Positions 25,559 through 36,797 of a DNA stretch of 64,000 nucleotides are shown in pieces. Positions within the stretch are counted from its first letter, which is position 1. The number at the start of each line of letters is the position of its first letter. The position numbers were made by a program, and so were the translations under genes. The DNA is from Anaerolineales bacterium (GTDB taxonomy: Bacteria > Chloroflexota > Anaerolineae > Anaerolineales > UBA11579), in contig JAJTXV010000001.1 of the NCBI GenBank assembly GCA_021463845.1, positions 372,001-436,000 of the forward strand, in the 5' to 3' direction. The notes below the pieces were generated by a model. That model searched no databases and was not told the origin of the DNA. It saw only the letters and a list, made by a program, of their open reading frames with translations.

Positions 25559-26488
25559 TTCGTTGGACGGGAAGACCTCGGCCAGCATGCAGCGGGCGCT
25601 GCCGCCGCCGGTCTGCTCGATCAGGTCTATCTTCACCGGCAGCAGCTCGCCATACTTGGCGAGCTGCGCTCGTTGCTGAGCGGTGAACGCCGCATAGGCG
25701 GTTTGGGACATCACGATCAGCCGCTCGCCAGCCGTGTTCTTGACGTGCAGAATGTTGGCGGTGAAGGCGTAGACCTGCTCCAGCGTCACCGCGATCAGCT
25801 GGCGGCCGTAGGCGGTCAGCTTGCTTTCCAGCAGGGTGCGCTCGGCCTCATCCTTTACTGCTTCCATACAGCACACCGCGAACCCTTCGCCGATGCTGAG
25901 CATGACGTTGGTGTGGTAGATGGGCAGGCTGTCCTTGTCGTAGGCGTGGAAGAATACGCCTTCGTAGCCCATCTCGGTGCACCAGGCGTCGAAAGCTGCC
26001 CGGGTCGTACGCGGCGAGGCCATGGCGAAGGCCACCTTGTGCGCCCGGTCGAGCACCAGGCTGCCGGTGCCTTCCAGGATTTGGCCGCGAGCCTCCTGGG
26101 CGGAAAGGTCCAGCACTTCGCCGGCGGGGATGCTGGCGGCCGCCAGCAGGCTGCCTAGCGCCTGCGGCTGCCGCTCGGCGCGCCGGTTGGGCGTCAGCAT
26201 GGGATACAGCGCCAGGCGGCCACCGGCATGGTGCGAGAACCAGTTGTTGGGGAACACCGCATCGGGCGTGACTACGTCTGCCCGGGAGGGCAGGACGAGC
26301 ACATTCACGCCGCGGGCGCGCAGAGCGGACACCATGCCGTTGAACTCGGCCAGGGCCGCATCCCGCAGGGCGGCTGCCGCCTGCTGGGGCTTGTTTTGGA
26401 ATACGTTGGTCTCGGCCGTCTCCGGGTTGTAGCCGAACTGGTCAGGGCTGACCATGACCACGGTATTGGTGAGTTGGGGGCTGCTCAT
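25556..26488 (-). CDS. ctlX: Amidinotransferase-fold hydrolase, CtlX (citrulline utilisation) type
   Basis: 310 residues of the arginine deiminase/DDAH fold. PDAVFPNNWFSHHAGG, the EGTGSLVLDRA segment, the catalytic His in IYHTNVMLSIG and the C-terminal catalytic Cys in QTGGGSARCMLAEVF are all in place. The FN0238/CtlX family hydrolyses citrulline or a related ureido/guanidino compound. The frame is open upstream, but MSSPQLTNTVVMV at 26488 fits the family start. No arginine pathway gene lies next to it. Confidence 0.85.
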   Translation of the reverse strand: MSSPQLTNTVVMVSPDQFGYNPETAETNVFQNKPQQAAAALRDAALAEFNGMVSALRARGVNVLVLPSRADVVTPDAVFPNNWFSHHAGGRLALYPMLTPNRRAERQPQALGSLLAAASIPAGEVLDLSAQEARGQILEGTGSLVLDRAHKVAFAMASPRTTRAAFDAWCTEMGYEGVFFHAYDKDSLPIYHTNVMLSIGEGFAVCCMEAVKDEAERTLLESKLTAYGRQLIAVTLEQVYAFTANILHVKNTAGERLIVMSQTAYAAFTAQQRAQLAKYGELLPVKIDLIEQTGGGSARCMLAEVFPSNE

Positions 26489-26527
26489 GATGAGCGCATG
26501 ATAGTGTGGGGCAGGGCGAATGTCAAA

Positions 26528-26737
26528 GTACCTATGTGTCATTCCGAACGGGTAGAGAAGGTCGACACTGGATCGCCGAACCCTGCTTAGTGAGGAATCC
26601 TTGCTGGCCTATCTTCCAAGCTGCCGTATTTTTTTGCCCTCCACGCCCTCACCCCGTTGGCTTCAGGCTGTGCAGGATTATGCTCTTCCCCTCTCCCTTG
26701 GGGAGAGGGGAACGCAGCGAAGCTGCGTGGGGTGAGG
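26528..26737. repeat. Spacer repeats between ctlX and the proS leader
   Basis: Two repeat types are seen: 26528-26605 has GTCATTCCGAAC and GTGAGGAATCCTT as at 20320; 26640-26737 has CCCTCACCCC with its complement GGGGTGAGGG, and within it the hairpin CCCCTCTCCC-TT-GGGGAGAGGGG and CGCAGCGAAGCTGCG. No protein-coding sequence is supported here. Confidence 0.75.
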
Positions 26738-26743
26738 GAGTCC

Positions 26744-26772
26744 TTGACAATCCCGCCTGCAGCCACTATCCT
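26744..26772 (+). promoter_or_regulatory. Strong promoter upstream of proS
   Basis: Consensus TTGACA at 26744-26749, 17-base spacer, then TATCCT at 26767-26772. Transcription would begin near 26779, at or very close to an ATG. Confidence 0.65.
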
Positions 26773-26778
26773 CTAGCC

Positions 26779-26859
26779 ATGCAACAGCAAGAAGCCTGTG
26801 TGGTCTTCTGCCCGGTCCCTAGCACGGCCTTGTGCCTTCCTCACCCTGCTTTGGGATAA
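26779..26859 (+). CDS. Possible 26-residue leader peptide upstream of proS
   Basis: A short frame from ATG 26779 to TAA 26857-26859. It contains CPVPSTALCLPHP, four prolines within 12 residues, and is followed 31 bases later by a terminator and then proS. This is the arrangement expected for attenuation by prolyl-tRNA supply. The predicted transcript start is at the ATG itself, so it would be leaderless. No antiterminator partner for the hairpin was found, so the reading frame may be fortuitous. Confidence 0.3.
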   Translation: MQQQEACVVFCPVPSTALCLPHPALG

Positions 26860-26890
26860 TTTGCTGCGTATTTGCACAGTCTGACCACCA

Positions 26891-26926
26891 CGCCCCGAGC
26901 AATCTCGGGGCGTTTTGTTTTTTATT
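26891..26926 (+). terminator. Terminator/attenuator hairpin ahead of proS
   Basis: A perfect 9-bp stem CGCCCCGAG/CTCGGGGCG with a CAAT loop, followed by TTTTGTTTTTT. It lies after a strong promoter and only 17 bases before the proS start codon, so it must limit or end transcription into proS. Confidence 0.8.
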
Positions 26927-26942
26927 GCATAGGAGATTGATT

Positions 26943-28700
26943 ATGAAGATGAGTCACATGTTCGGCACCACCATGCGCCAGGCCCCCTCAGAGGCCGAGA
27001 CCGCCAGCCACCAGCTGCTGGTGCGGGCCGGCTTCATCCGCCAGTTGGGCGCGGGCATCTACTCGCTCATGCCGATGGGCAAGCGCTCGATCGACAAGAT
27101 CGAGAACATCATGCGCGCCGAAATGAACGTCATTGGCGGGCAAGAGCTGTTCATGCCGGTCGTGCACCCGGCCGATCTGTGGCAGGAGACCGGGCGCTGG
27201 TACCAGATCGGCGATGAGATGAGCCGCTTCAAGGACCGCAAGGACCACGACATGGTGCTGGCCATGACCCACGAAGAAGTCGTGGCTGATCTGGCGCGCC
27301 GTGAAGTGCAATCCTACAAGCAGCTGCCTATGCTGGTCTATCACATCCAAACCAAATGGCGCGATGACCCCCGGCCGCGGGCTGGCTTGATCCGCGTGCG
27401 CGAGTTCACCATGAAGGACAGCTACAGCCTGGATGCGGATGAAGCCGGGCTGGATGTGCAGTACCGCGCCCACTACCAAGCCTACTTCAACATCTTTCGC
27501 CGGGCCGGCCTGCCGGTCATCAGCGTGGGCGCAGATGTGGGCATGATGGGGGGCAGCCTGGCGCACGAGTATATGTATCTGACCCCGGTGGGTGAGGACA
27601 CCCTGGTGCTGTGTGACGCCTGCGGCTACCGCGCCAACCGCCAGATCGCCCGCTTCCGCAAAGACACGCCGGCCGCTGAAGAGGCTGCCGCGCTGGAGAA
27701 AGTGCCCACGCCCGGCGTCAGCACGATCGAGGCGCTGGCCAACTTCTTGAATGTGCCCAAGAGCAAGACCGCCAAGGCGGTCTTCATGACCGCCACCTTC
27801 AAGGGCGACGAAGGCGACAGCCAGAAGCTGGTCTTTGCCGTGGTGCGCGGCGACATGGAGGTCAACGAGACCAAGCTGACCAACGCCATTAAGGCCGCGG
27901 AGTTGCGCCCGGCCCACGAAGACGAGATCCGCGCCATTGGCGCGGCGCCCGGCTACGCCTCGCCAATTGGCCTGCAGGGGGCGCTGATCGTGGTGGATGA
28001 CCTGGTCGAGAGTTCCGCCAATCTGGTGGCCGGCGCCAATGAAGACGGCTTCCACTACCTCAACACAAATTACGGCCGTGATTACAAGGCTGATGTGGTG
28101 GCCGACATTGTGGCCGTGGATGACGGCTACGGCTGCGTGAACTGCGGCCAGCCCGTGCGCACCTCGCGCGGCGTGGAGGTTGGCAACATCTTCAAGCTCG
28201 GCACGCGCTATTCCGCTTCGCTGGGCGCCAACTTCCTGGATGCCGAAGGCGCCGAGCGCCCGGTGGTGATGGGCTCGTACGGAATCGGCTCTGGCCGCAT
28301 GCTGGCCTGCATCGCCGAGGAGCACAATGACGACAAGGGTCTGATCTGGCCCATCACCACGGCTCCCTACGAGGTGCACTTGGTGAGCCTGCGTGGCGGC
28401 GAAGCCATTGCAGCCCAACTGTATGAAGACTTATACGCCGCCGGCCTGGATGTGCTGTTTGACGACCGGGACGAGTCGCCTGGCGTCAAGTTCAACGATG
28501 CTGACCTGATCGGCCTGCCTATACGCCTGACGGTCAGCGAGCGTTCGCTGCAAGCGGGCGGTGTGGAGTTCAAGCTGCGCCGCGAAGCCGACCGCAGCGT
28601 GGTGCCGCAGGCTGAGGCGGTGCGCGCCACGGTGGACGCGGTAGGCGCGCTGCTGGCTGAGATCGAAGCCGGCATCACTCCCGTGCCCTTCGAGGACTAA
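26943..28700 (+). CDS. proS: Prolyl-tRNA synthetase, bacterial type with editing domain
   Basis: 585 residues. Class II motif 1 (MPVVHPADLWQETGRW region), motif 2 (RPRAGLIRVREFTMKDSYS) and motif 3 (MGSYGIGSGRMLACI) are present. An insertion between motifs 2 and 3 (about residues 225-380) is the YbaK-like Ala-tRNA(Pro) editing domain of bacterial ProS. Two Cys pairs (CDACG and CVNCG) flank it and may bind zinc. The ATG at 26943 has AGGAGA 7 bases upstream. It heads a four-gene operon with no gaps. Confidence 0.96.
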   Translation: MKMSHMFGTTMRQAPSEAETASHQLLVRAGFIRQLGAGIYSLMPMGKRSIDKIENIMRAEMNVIGGQELFMPVVHPADLWQETGRWYQIGDEMSRFKDRKDHDMVLAMTHEEVVADLARREVQSYKQLPMLVYHIQTKWRDDPRPRAGLIRVREFTMKDSYSLDADEAGLDVQYRAHYQAYFNIFRRAGLPVISVGADVGMMGGSLAHEYMYLTPVGEDTLVLCDACGYRANRQIARFRKDTPAAEEAAALEKVPTPGVSTIEALANFLNVPKSKTAKAVFMTATFKGDEGDSQKLVFAVVRGDMEVNETKLTNAIKAAELRPAHEDEIRAIGAAPGYASPIGLQGALIVVDDLVESSANLVAGANEDGFHYLNTNYGRDYKADVVADIVAVDDGYGCVNCGQPVRTSRGVEVGNIFKLGTRYSASLGANFLDAEGAERPVVMGSYGIGSGRMLACIAEEHNDDKGLIWPITTAPYEVHLVSLRGGEAIAAQLYEDLYAAGLDVLFDDRDESPGVKFNDADLIGLPIRLTVSERSLQAGGVEFKLRREADRSVVPQAEAVRATVDAVGALLAEIEAGITPVPFED

Positions 28701-29573
28701 GTGGCCAAACGGAGTGCGCCAGTTGCACTGGCGCTGGGGGGCGGCGGCACCAAAGGCATAGCCCACTTGGGCGTGTTGCGCGCCCTGGAGCAGCGCGGCC
28801 TCCAGGTGGCCGCCATCGCCGGCACCAGCATTGGCGGCCTGGTGGCGGCGGTCTATGCCACCGGCCGCCCGCTGGCGGACATCATCCGGCGCGTCGCCAG
28901 TCTGCAGCAGGGCAGCCTGTTCCGCCGCGGCAAGGAGATCGACAATGCCTTGCTCGGCTTGGAAGGCGTGGCCGAAGTGCTGCTGGAGCTGATCGGCGAG
29001 AAATATTTTGAGGAGTTGCCGATCCCGCTGGCCGTCACCGCGGTGGACCTCAATACCGGGCAGGAGATCGTGCTGCACAGCGGCCGCGTGCTGGATGCGG
29101 TGCTGGCTACGATCGCGCTGCCGGGCATCTTCCCGCCGCGCCAGATCGGTGAACATGTATTGATCGACGGTGGGGTCAGCAACCCGGTGCCGGTGGGCGT
29201 GGCCCGCTGGCTGCGTCCGGGCTTGCCGGTGATCGCATCCGTACTTTCCGCGCCGCCCATGGCGGAGAAGCCGTTGCCGGTCACCAACCTGCTGCCGCCC
29301 TTGCCAGTGCTGGAGCGCCTCTCACAGTTTCGCCTGGCGCGGGCGCTCAACGTGTTCACTCAAGCGATGAACATCAATGGCCGCGTGCTGACTGAGCTGC
29401 GCCTGGATATTGACAAGCCGGATGCCATTGTGCGCCCGGACGTTGACCACATTGGCCTGCTCGACCCCATTGATGTTGAAGATTTCCTGGCGCGTGGCGA
29501 AGCCGCCGCGGCCGGCCTCACGGTCGGCCTTGGCCAGCGGGCGCGCGCCTGGCTACGCAGAGGTGATGCATGA
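28701..29573 (+). CDS. Patatin-like phospholipase family protein, copy 1
   Basis: 290 residues. The oxyanion loop [17 protein letters not shown], the nucleophile elbow [12 protein letters not shown] (GxSxG) and the catalytic Asp in [10 protein letters not shown] (DGG) form the Ser-Asp dyad of patatin/RssA-type lipid acyl hydrolases. The GTG start directly follows the proS stop, and the 3' end overlaps the second patatin gene (ATGA). No signal peptide is seen, so it probably acts on the cytoplasmic side of the membrane. Confidence 0.9.
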   Translation: MAKRSAPVALALGGGGTKGIAHLGVLRALEQRGLQVAAIAGTSIGGLVAAVYATGRPLADIIRRVASLQQGSLFRRGKEIDNALLGLEGVAEVLLELIGEKYFEELPIPLAVTAVDLNTGQEIVLHSGRVLDAVLATIALPGIFPPRQIGEHVLIDGGVSNPVPVGVARWLRPGLPVIASVLSAPPMAEKPLPVTNLLPPLPVLERLSQFRLARALNVFTQAMNINGRVLTELRLDIDKPDAIVRPDVDHIGLLDPIDVEDFLARGEAAAAGLTVGLGQRARAWLRRGDA

Positions 29574-30424
29574 AGGCAATCGCATTGGCGCTGGGCGGCG
29601 GTGGTTCGCGCGGCGGCGCCCACATTGGCGTGCTGCGCGCCCTGGAGCGCGAAGGCATCCGCGTGGCGGCCTTGGCCGGCACCAGCATCGGCGCCCTGGT
29701 GGGCGCGCTGTACCTGGCTGGGCACAGCCCGGATGAAATCGCGCGGACTTCGGCGGCTATGCAGCACGGGCGCCTGTTCCGCCGCGGCCGCGGCGAGCAG
29801 GCCGACAGCTTCCGCGGCCTGGCGGGCATGCGCAGCTTTTTGGAAGGCATGCTGGGCGAGCGCACCATCGAGGAATTGCGCGTGCCCTATGCGGCCACGG
29901 CGGTTGACCTCAAGACCGGCGCCGCCGTCGTGCTGCGCAGCGGCCGCATCGTGGATGCGGTGCTCGCCGCGATCGCCTTCCCGGGGGTGTTTCCATCCCA
30001 CACGGTAGGGGAGTGGGCTCTGATCGACGGCGCCATCAGCACGCCGCTGCCCATCGCACTGGCGCGCAGCCTGGCCAGCCCTGCAGGCAGCCTGCCGGTG
30101 GTGGCGGTCTCGCTGTCCGGCCAGCCGCTCAGCAGCGGCCAACCCATTTCGGGCAATAGCGACCTGACCGGTCTGGGCGCATTGCGTCGCCTGCGCCGCC
30201 TGCGTTGGGTGCGTGCATTGGCAAACTTCAGCCGGGCCTTTGGCATTACGCGTAAGAACCTGGAGGACGCCCGCATCCAACTAGAGCAGCCTGACCTGGT
30301 GCTTTATCCGGCCGTGCGCGGCATCTCGCTGCTGGAGCGGGCGGATGTGCACGAACTGGCCCGCCGCGGCGAAGAGGCCGTGGCCGAAGCGCTGCCCCAA
30401 CTTCACGCTCTTTTCGAGGACTGA
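29570..30424 (+). CDS. Patatin-like phospholipase family protein, copy 2
   Basis: 284 residues, a tandem paralogue of the preceding gene (shared [41 protein letters not shown]). The dyad Asp lies in [11 protein letters not shown], a DGA variant that is also used by active patatins. Start and stop codons overlap the neighbouring genes by 4 bases and 1 base, so all three are translated together. A tandem pair with a hydrolase suggests a lipid or ester turnover unit attached to proS. Confidence 0.9.
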   Translation: MKAIALALGGGGSRGGAHIGVLRALEREGIRVAALAGTSIGALVGALYLAGHSPDEIARTSAAMQHGRLFRRGRGEQADSFRGLAGMRSFLEGMLGERTIEELRVPYAATAVDLKTGAAVVLRSGRIVDAVLAAIAFPGVFPSHTVGEWALIDGAISTPLPIALARSLASPAGSLPVVAVSLSGQPLSSGQPISGNSDLTGLGALRRLRRLRWVRALANFSRAFGITRKNLEDARIQLEQPDLVLYPAVRGISLLERADVHELARRGEEAVAEALPQLHALFED

Positions 30425-31077
30425 TGCTCGCAGACTTGCAAGACTTGAACATTGACGGTTGGACCCTTAAGGTGCGCCAGCCTGCTGGGGATGGCCCGCA
30501 CCAGGTCATTCTGCTCATCCACGGCTGGACGGGCGACGAGCATTCCATGTGGGTGTTCGCCCCGCGGCTGCCCAAGAATGCGCTACTGATCGCGCCGCGG
30601 GCGCCGTACCCCTCCAACCATCCGCAGATCGCCGGCTATAGCTGGGTGCAGGAGCGTGCGGATGGTTTCAGCAGCCTGGACATGTTCGCTCCCGCGGTGG
30701 CCGGCTTCGAGAGCTTGCTGGCCAAGCTGCCCGGCCACTTCCCCCAGGCCGACTTTGCCCGCTTTGGCATGGCCGGCTTCAGCCAGGGCTCTGCTTTCAG
30801 CGTGGCCTACGCCGTGCAGAATGCTGCCCGCGTGGAGCGGCTGGCCATGCTGGCTGGCTTCCTGCCGGAGGCCAGCCAGGCGGCCCTGCCGGCCCTAAGC
30901 GGCCTGCCAGTGTTCATCGCCCACGGCACGCAGGATCAGACCGTGCCGCTGGCCCGCGCCCAGGCCGCCCGCGAGCAGCTGGCCGGGGCGGGGGCGGAGG
31001 TGCGATATTGCGAGTCTGAAGTGGGGCACAAGCTGGGCGCCAATTGCGTGGCTGAGTTGGCAGTCTTCTTTGCCTGA
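30424..31077 (+). CDS. Alpha/beta hydrolase, phospholipase/carboxylesterase-like
   Basis: 217 residues. LLIHGWTGDEHSMWV forms the oxyanion side, FGMAGFSQGSAFSVAYA carries the GFSQG nucleophile elbow, IAHGTQDQTVPLARAQ the acid, and ESEVGHKLGANC the His. This is the pattern of carboxylesterase/phospholipase family 2 and dienelactone hydrolases. The ATG shares an A with the preceding TGA. It is the last gene of the proS operon. Substrate unknown. Confidence 0.87.
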   Translation: MLADLQDLNIDGWTLKVRQPAGDGPHQVILLIHGWTGDEHSMWVFAPRLPKNALLIAPRAPYPSNHPQIAGYSWVQERADGFSSLDMFAPAVAGFESLLAKLPGHFPQADFARFGMAGFSQGSAFSVAYAVQNAARVERLAMLAGFLPEASQAALPALSGLPVFIAHGTQDQTVPLARAQAAREQLAGAGAEVRYCESEVGHKLGANCVAELAVFFA

Positions 31078-31079
31078 TT

Positions 31080-33354
<2,275 letters not shown>

Positions 33355-33366
33355 CAAGGAGACATC

Positions 33367-33954
33367 ATGAACTTTCCGCTCACCCTGTCCTTCAAAATTC
33401 TGGCGCTGGCCTCACAGATCCATGTGCAGGACGGCGCAGGCGGTACCGTGGCCTATGTCAAGCAGAAGCTGCTCAAGCTGCGCGAGGATATAGACGTGTT
33501 TGCCGACAAAGAGCAGACCCGCCTGCAGTACAACATCAAGGCGGACCGCGTTATTGATTTCTCGGCTCGCTACAACATCACCCGCGCCGAGGGTGGGGCA
33601 GTCGGCTCGCTCAAGCGTAAGGGCATGCGCTCGCTGTGGCGTGCCAATTACGAGATCTTCAATGGGGCCGGCGAGCACGTCATGACCATCAACGAAGAGA
33701 ATGTATGGGTGCGCGTGTGGGATTCGGTATTTGGCGAGCTGCCCTTCATCGGCATCCTCAGCGGCTACCTGTTCCACCCGGCCTACCGGGTCACCAATGC
33801 CCAGGGCGAGCTGGTAGCCCGCCTGGTGAAGCAGCCCGCCTTCTTCGAGGGCAAGTTCCAGCTTGACAGCGGGCCGGCGCTCACTGCAGAGGCCGAGCCG
33901 CTCGTGCTGCTCAGCCTGCTCACCATGACCCTGCTGGAGCGTGCCCGCGGCTAA
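33367..33954 (+). CDS. LURP-one-related (tubby-like fold) protein
   Basis: 195 residues. The pattern of a beta barrel with a central helix, plus segments VAYVKQKLLKLREDIDVFAD and AVGSLKRKGMRSLWRANYEI, fits the LURP-one-related/scramblase-like family (DUF567). No catalytic residues are known for the family. GGAG precedes the ATG, 12 bases after ligA, so it is probably co-transcribed with it. Its role is unknown. Confidence 0.75.
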   Translation: MNFPLTLSFKILALASQIHVQDGAGGTVAYVKQKLLKLREDIDVFADKEQTRLQYNIKADRVIDFSARYNITRAEGGAVGSLKRKGMRSLWRANYEIFNGAGEHVMTINEENVWVRVWDSVFGELPFIGILSGYLFHPAYRVTNAQGELVARLVKQPAFFEGKFQLDSGPALTAEAEPLVLLSLLTMTLLERARG

Positions 33955-33984
33955 ACCCGTCCCATGCGGCGGTTTTCACCTGCG

Positions 33985-34013
33985 TTGACAGCACCTACGG
34001 GGTGAGCTACACT
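33985..34013 (+). promoter_or_regulatory. Promoter for the alpha-oxoamine synthase gene
   Basis: TTGACA at 33985-33990, 17-base spacer, TACACT at 34008-34013; start codon 22 bases further on, behind AAAGGA. Confidence 0.6.
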
Positions 34014-34035
34014 GACCCCTCGCAAAGGAACACGA

Positions 34036-35247
34036 ATGACATCTCCACGCATTGAAGACGCAATCAGTAAACGCATTGACGGCTTTGCCGAGCGCATTCG
34101 CCTGCTGAAAGAGGCCGGCCTCTACTACTACAACCAGCCCATCACTGAGATGATGGACGAATCCAAGGTGCTGGTGCGCGGGCGTGTCATGCAGATGTTC
34201 GCCTCGTACAGTTACCTGGGGCTGATCGGGCACCCGCGCATCAACGAAGCCGCCAAGGCCGCCATTGACCGCTACGGCACCGGCACGCACGGCGTGCGCA
34301 CTCTGGCTGGCACGCTCGACATCCACAACGAGCTGGAAGAGACCATCGCCAACTTCAAAGGCGCGGAAACAGCCATCACCTATACCTCCGGCTACGCCAC
34401 TAACCTGACCGTGGTCTCGACCCTGTTGGGTAGGCACGACTACGTCTTCTCTGACCGCCTCAACCATGCCAGCATTGTGGACGGCTGCATGATGTCCGGC
34501 GCCAAGTTCGTGCGTTTCAAGCACAATGACCTGAATGACCTCGAGCGTGTGCTGGAAGAAGCCCCGGCTTCCTCCGCCAAGCTGATCATCGCCGATTCGG
34601 TGTTCAGCATGGATGGCGACATCATTGACCTGCCGCGCATCGTGGAGCTGGCCCGCAAGCACCACGCCTGGCTCATGATCGACGAAGCTCACTCCATCGG
34701 CGTGCTGGGCAAGACCGGCCGCGGCATCGAGGAGCACTTTGGCATGGAGGGCGTGATTGACATCAAGATGGGCACGCTCAGCAAGACCATTCCCTCGGTG
34801 GGCGGCTACATTGCCGGCAATCACGACATGATCAACTACCTGCGCCACGCCAGCCGCGCCTACATCTTTTCGGCCGCTTTGCCGCCGGCCCAGGCGGCCG
34901 CCGCCAACGAGGCCTTCAAGGTGATCCTGGACGAGCCCTGGCGCATCGAGAAGCTTACCGCCAACGGCAAGCAGTTCATCAGCGGCCTGCAGAGCCGCGG
35001 CTTTGACACCATGCTGACCGAGACCGCCATTGTGCCCGTGCTGTGCGGCGAGGATGACCTGGCCTATGCGCTGACCCGCAATGTGCAGGAACGCGACATC
35101 TTCGTGCTGCCGGTGGTCTCCCCGGCGGTGGAGCAGGGCAAGGCCCGCCTGCGCGCCACCGTTACTGCGGCCCACAAGACTGAGGATATCGAGCGCGCCA
35201 TGGACATCATCGCTGAAGAGGGCAAAAGACTCGGAATTCTGAAGTAG
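34036..35247 (+). CDS. PLP-dependent alpha-oxoamine synthase (BioF/Kbl/SPT family)
   Basis: 403 residues, fold type I PLP enzyme. FASYSYLGLIGHPRI and GTGTHGVRTLAGTLDIH are the conserved N-terminal motifs, DEAHSIGVLGKTGRG carries the PLP-binding Asp, and the Schiff-base Lys lies in MGTLSKTIPSVGGYIAG. These enzymes join an acyl-CoA (or acyl-ACP) to an amino acid with loss of CO2. The SKTIPSVGG sequence after the Lys departs from the SKALGxxGG of biotin-type enzymes, so a serine-palmitoyl- or CqsA-like substrate is possible. It has its own promoter and terminator. Confidence 0.85.
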   Translation: MTSPRIEDAISKRIDGFAERIRLLKEAGLYYYNQPITEMMDESKVLVRGRVMQMFASYSYLGLIGHPRINEAAKAAIDRYGTGTHGVRTLAGTLDIHNELEETIANFKGAETAITYTSGYATNLTVVSTLLGRHDYVFSDRLNHASIVDGCMMSGAKFVRFKHNDLNDLERVLEEAPASSAKLIIADSVFSMDGDIIDLPRIVELARKHHAWLMIDEAHSIGVLGKTGRGIEEHFGMEGVIDIKMGTLSKTIPSVGGYIAGNHDMINYLRHASRAYIFSAALPPAQAAAANEAFKVILDEPWRIEKLTANGKQFISGLQSRGFDTMLTETAIVPVLCGEDDLAYALTRNVQERDIFVLPVVSPAVEQGKARLRATVTAAHKTEDIERAMDIIAEEGKRLGILK

Positions 35248-35266
35248 AATAAGTGTTCGCCTATTC

Positions 35267-35301
35267 ACAAAAAGCCGTTGCGAAGCAACGGCTTTTTTAT
35301 T
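35267..35301 (+). terminator. Rho-independent terminator
   Basis: AAAAGCCGTTGC, loop GAA, GCAACGGCTTTTTT; 12-bp stem and T6 just after the alpha-oxoamine synthase gene and 15 bases before the next start codon. Confidence 0.9.
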
Positions 35302-35315
35302 CCTGGGAAAGAGTT

Positions 35316-36647
35316 ATGAAGAAAGCACAAAAACAAAAAGTTTTCTACGCCCTGTTGGGCAACAATCTGGTGGCTTCGATCACCAACAGCACGGTCTGGT
35401 TCGCCATCATTTTCTTCGCTTATCTGGAAACCCAGTCTGTGCTGGTGACCTCAATCATGGGTGGCTTGTATCTGGTGCTGGTGGCCGTCTCCGGGTTCTG
35501 GCTTGGCTCGCTGGTGGACCACAACAAGAAGAAGACCATGATGCTGATCTCCAGCGCTTTCTCGCTGGCCATGTTCGCCATCTGCTTCGTGGTGTTCCAG
35601 TCCGCCGCGCCCGGTGAGTTCAGCCAGCCCAGCAGCGTGCGCCTGTGGGCGCTGGCCGTGCTGGTGCTGTTCGGCATGATCTCGGGCAACATCCGCGGCA
35701 TTGCCATGCCCACGCTGGTCACGCTGCTGTTCCCGGCCAAGGAACGCGAGCGCGCCAATGGCCTGGTCGGCACCGTGTTCGGCGTCTCGTTCCTCACCAC
35801 CTCGGTCATCAGCGGTTTGCTGGTCGGCCAGGCGGGCATGGTTTGGGTCTTTGGCCTGGCGATGGTCATGACGGTGCTGGCCATCCTGCATCTGCGCACT
35901 GTTCCAGTCCCCGAGAACAAGATCGCCCATGTGGAGGGCGGCGCGCCCAAATCAGTGGATTTGCGCGGCACTTATAAGCTCATCACTGCCGTTCCCGGCC
36001 TGGCCGCTTTGATCCTCTTCACCACCTTCAATAATCTGCTCGGCGGCGTGTTCATGTCGCTGATGGATGCGTATGGGCTTTCCATGATGTCGGTCGAGGC
36101 CTGGGGCTTCCTGTGGGGCATCGTCAGCACCGGCTTCATCATCGGCGGCCTGCTGATCGCTCGCTTTGGTCTGGGCGGCAAGCCGCTGCGTGCCCTGTTC
36201 GGCGCTAACCTGGTGATCTGGTTCATCTCGTCCATCTTCACCATCCAGCCTTCGATCGTGCTGATGACTGTGGGCCTGCTGATCTACTTGACCGTGGTGC
36301 CGTTCATCGAGGCGGCCGAGCACACCATCATCCAGCGGGTCGTGCCGCAGGCCCGCCAGGGCCGCGTGTTCGGCTTTGCCCAAAGTGTGGAGCTGGCCGC
36401 CGCACCGCTGACCTCGTTCCTCATCGGGCCGATCGCCCAGTTCTACTTCATCCCGTTCATGACGGACGGGGCGGGGGTGGACTTGATCGGCAGCTGGTTC
36501 GGCACCGGCCCGGCGCGCGGTATGGCGCTGGTCTTCACGCTCACCGGCATCATCGGCTTCATCGTCACCATGATCGCCATGCGCTCCAAGCCCTATAAGC
36601 TGCTGGCCGCCCGTTACGCCAAGGGTGAGAAAGCCCCGGCCGCGTAA
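35316..36647 (+). CDS. MFS transporter
   Basis: 443 residues starting MKKAQKQKVFYALLGNNLVA. About twelve hydrophobic segments, with SLVDHNKKKTMMLISS after helix 2 as a divergent motif A. The loop FPAKERERANGLVGTVFG resembles the MFS_3 (enterobactin/multidrug exporter) branch. A GGGAAAGAG ribosome site precedes the ATG. The upstream frame extension is terminator sequence and is left out. Substrate unknown. Confidence 0.83.
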   Translation: MKKAQKQKVFYALLGNNLVASITNSTVWFAIIFFAYLETQSVLVTSIMGGLYLVLVAVSGFWLGSLVDHNKKKTMMLISSAFSLAMFAICFVVFQSAAPGEFSQPSSVRLWALAVLVLFGMISGNIRGIAMPTLVTLLFPAKERERANGLVGTVFGVSFLTTSVISGLLVGQAGMVWVFGLAMVMTVLAILHLRTVPVPENKIAHVEGGAPKSVDLRGTYKLITAVPGLAALILFTTFNNLLGGVFMSLMDAYGLSMMSVEAWGFLWGIVSTGFIIGGLLIARFGLGGKPLRALFGANLVIWFISSIFTIQPSIVLMTVGLLIYLTVVPFIEAAEHTIIQRVVPQARQGRVFGFAQSVELAAAPLTSFLIGPIAQFYFIPFMTDGAGVDLIGSWFGTGPARGMALVFTLTGIIGFIVTMIAMRSKPYKLLAARYAKGEKAPAA

Positions 36648-36656
36648 AAAAGCGAA

Positions 36657-36792
36657 ACCGTCATTGCGAGGAGTGCTGAAAGTTGCATGTTCATGCAACT
36701 TTCAGCCTCGAAGCAATCCCCAAGCGAGTATGCAGAGATAGCTTCTCAATCTTTGTGTTCTTTGTGTTCTTTGTGCCTTTGTGGTTAACTTT
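36657..36792. repeat. Two spacer repeat units before rlmI
   Basis: 36658-36735: GTCATTGCGAGGAGTGCTGA with the complement CCTCGAAGCAATCCCC around a perfect palindrome GAAAGTTGCATG/CATGCAACTTTC. 36741-36791: TCTTTGTGTTCTTTGTG units, half of the CACAAAG repeat found between paaB and paaC. Confidence 0.75.
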
Positions 36793-36797
36793 CCCTG

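Noticed and set aside
26779-26942. T-box leader for proS
   Set aside because: No T-box consensus (AGGGTGGAACCGCG-like) is present; a leader-peptide attenuator is the only option kept, at low confidence.
26988-28418. Long minus-strand frame opposite proS; a similar one at 31783-33357 opposite ligA
   Set aside because: Both mirror genes with complete catalytic motifs; no independent start signals or domains.
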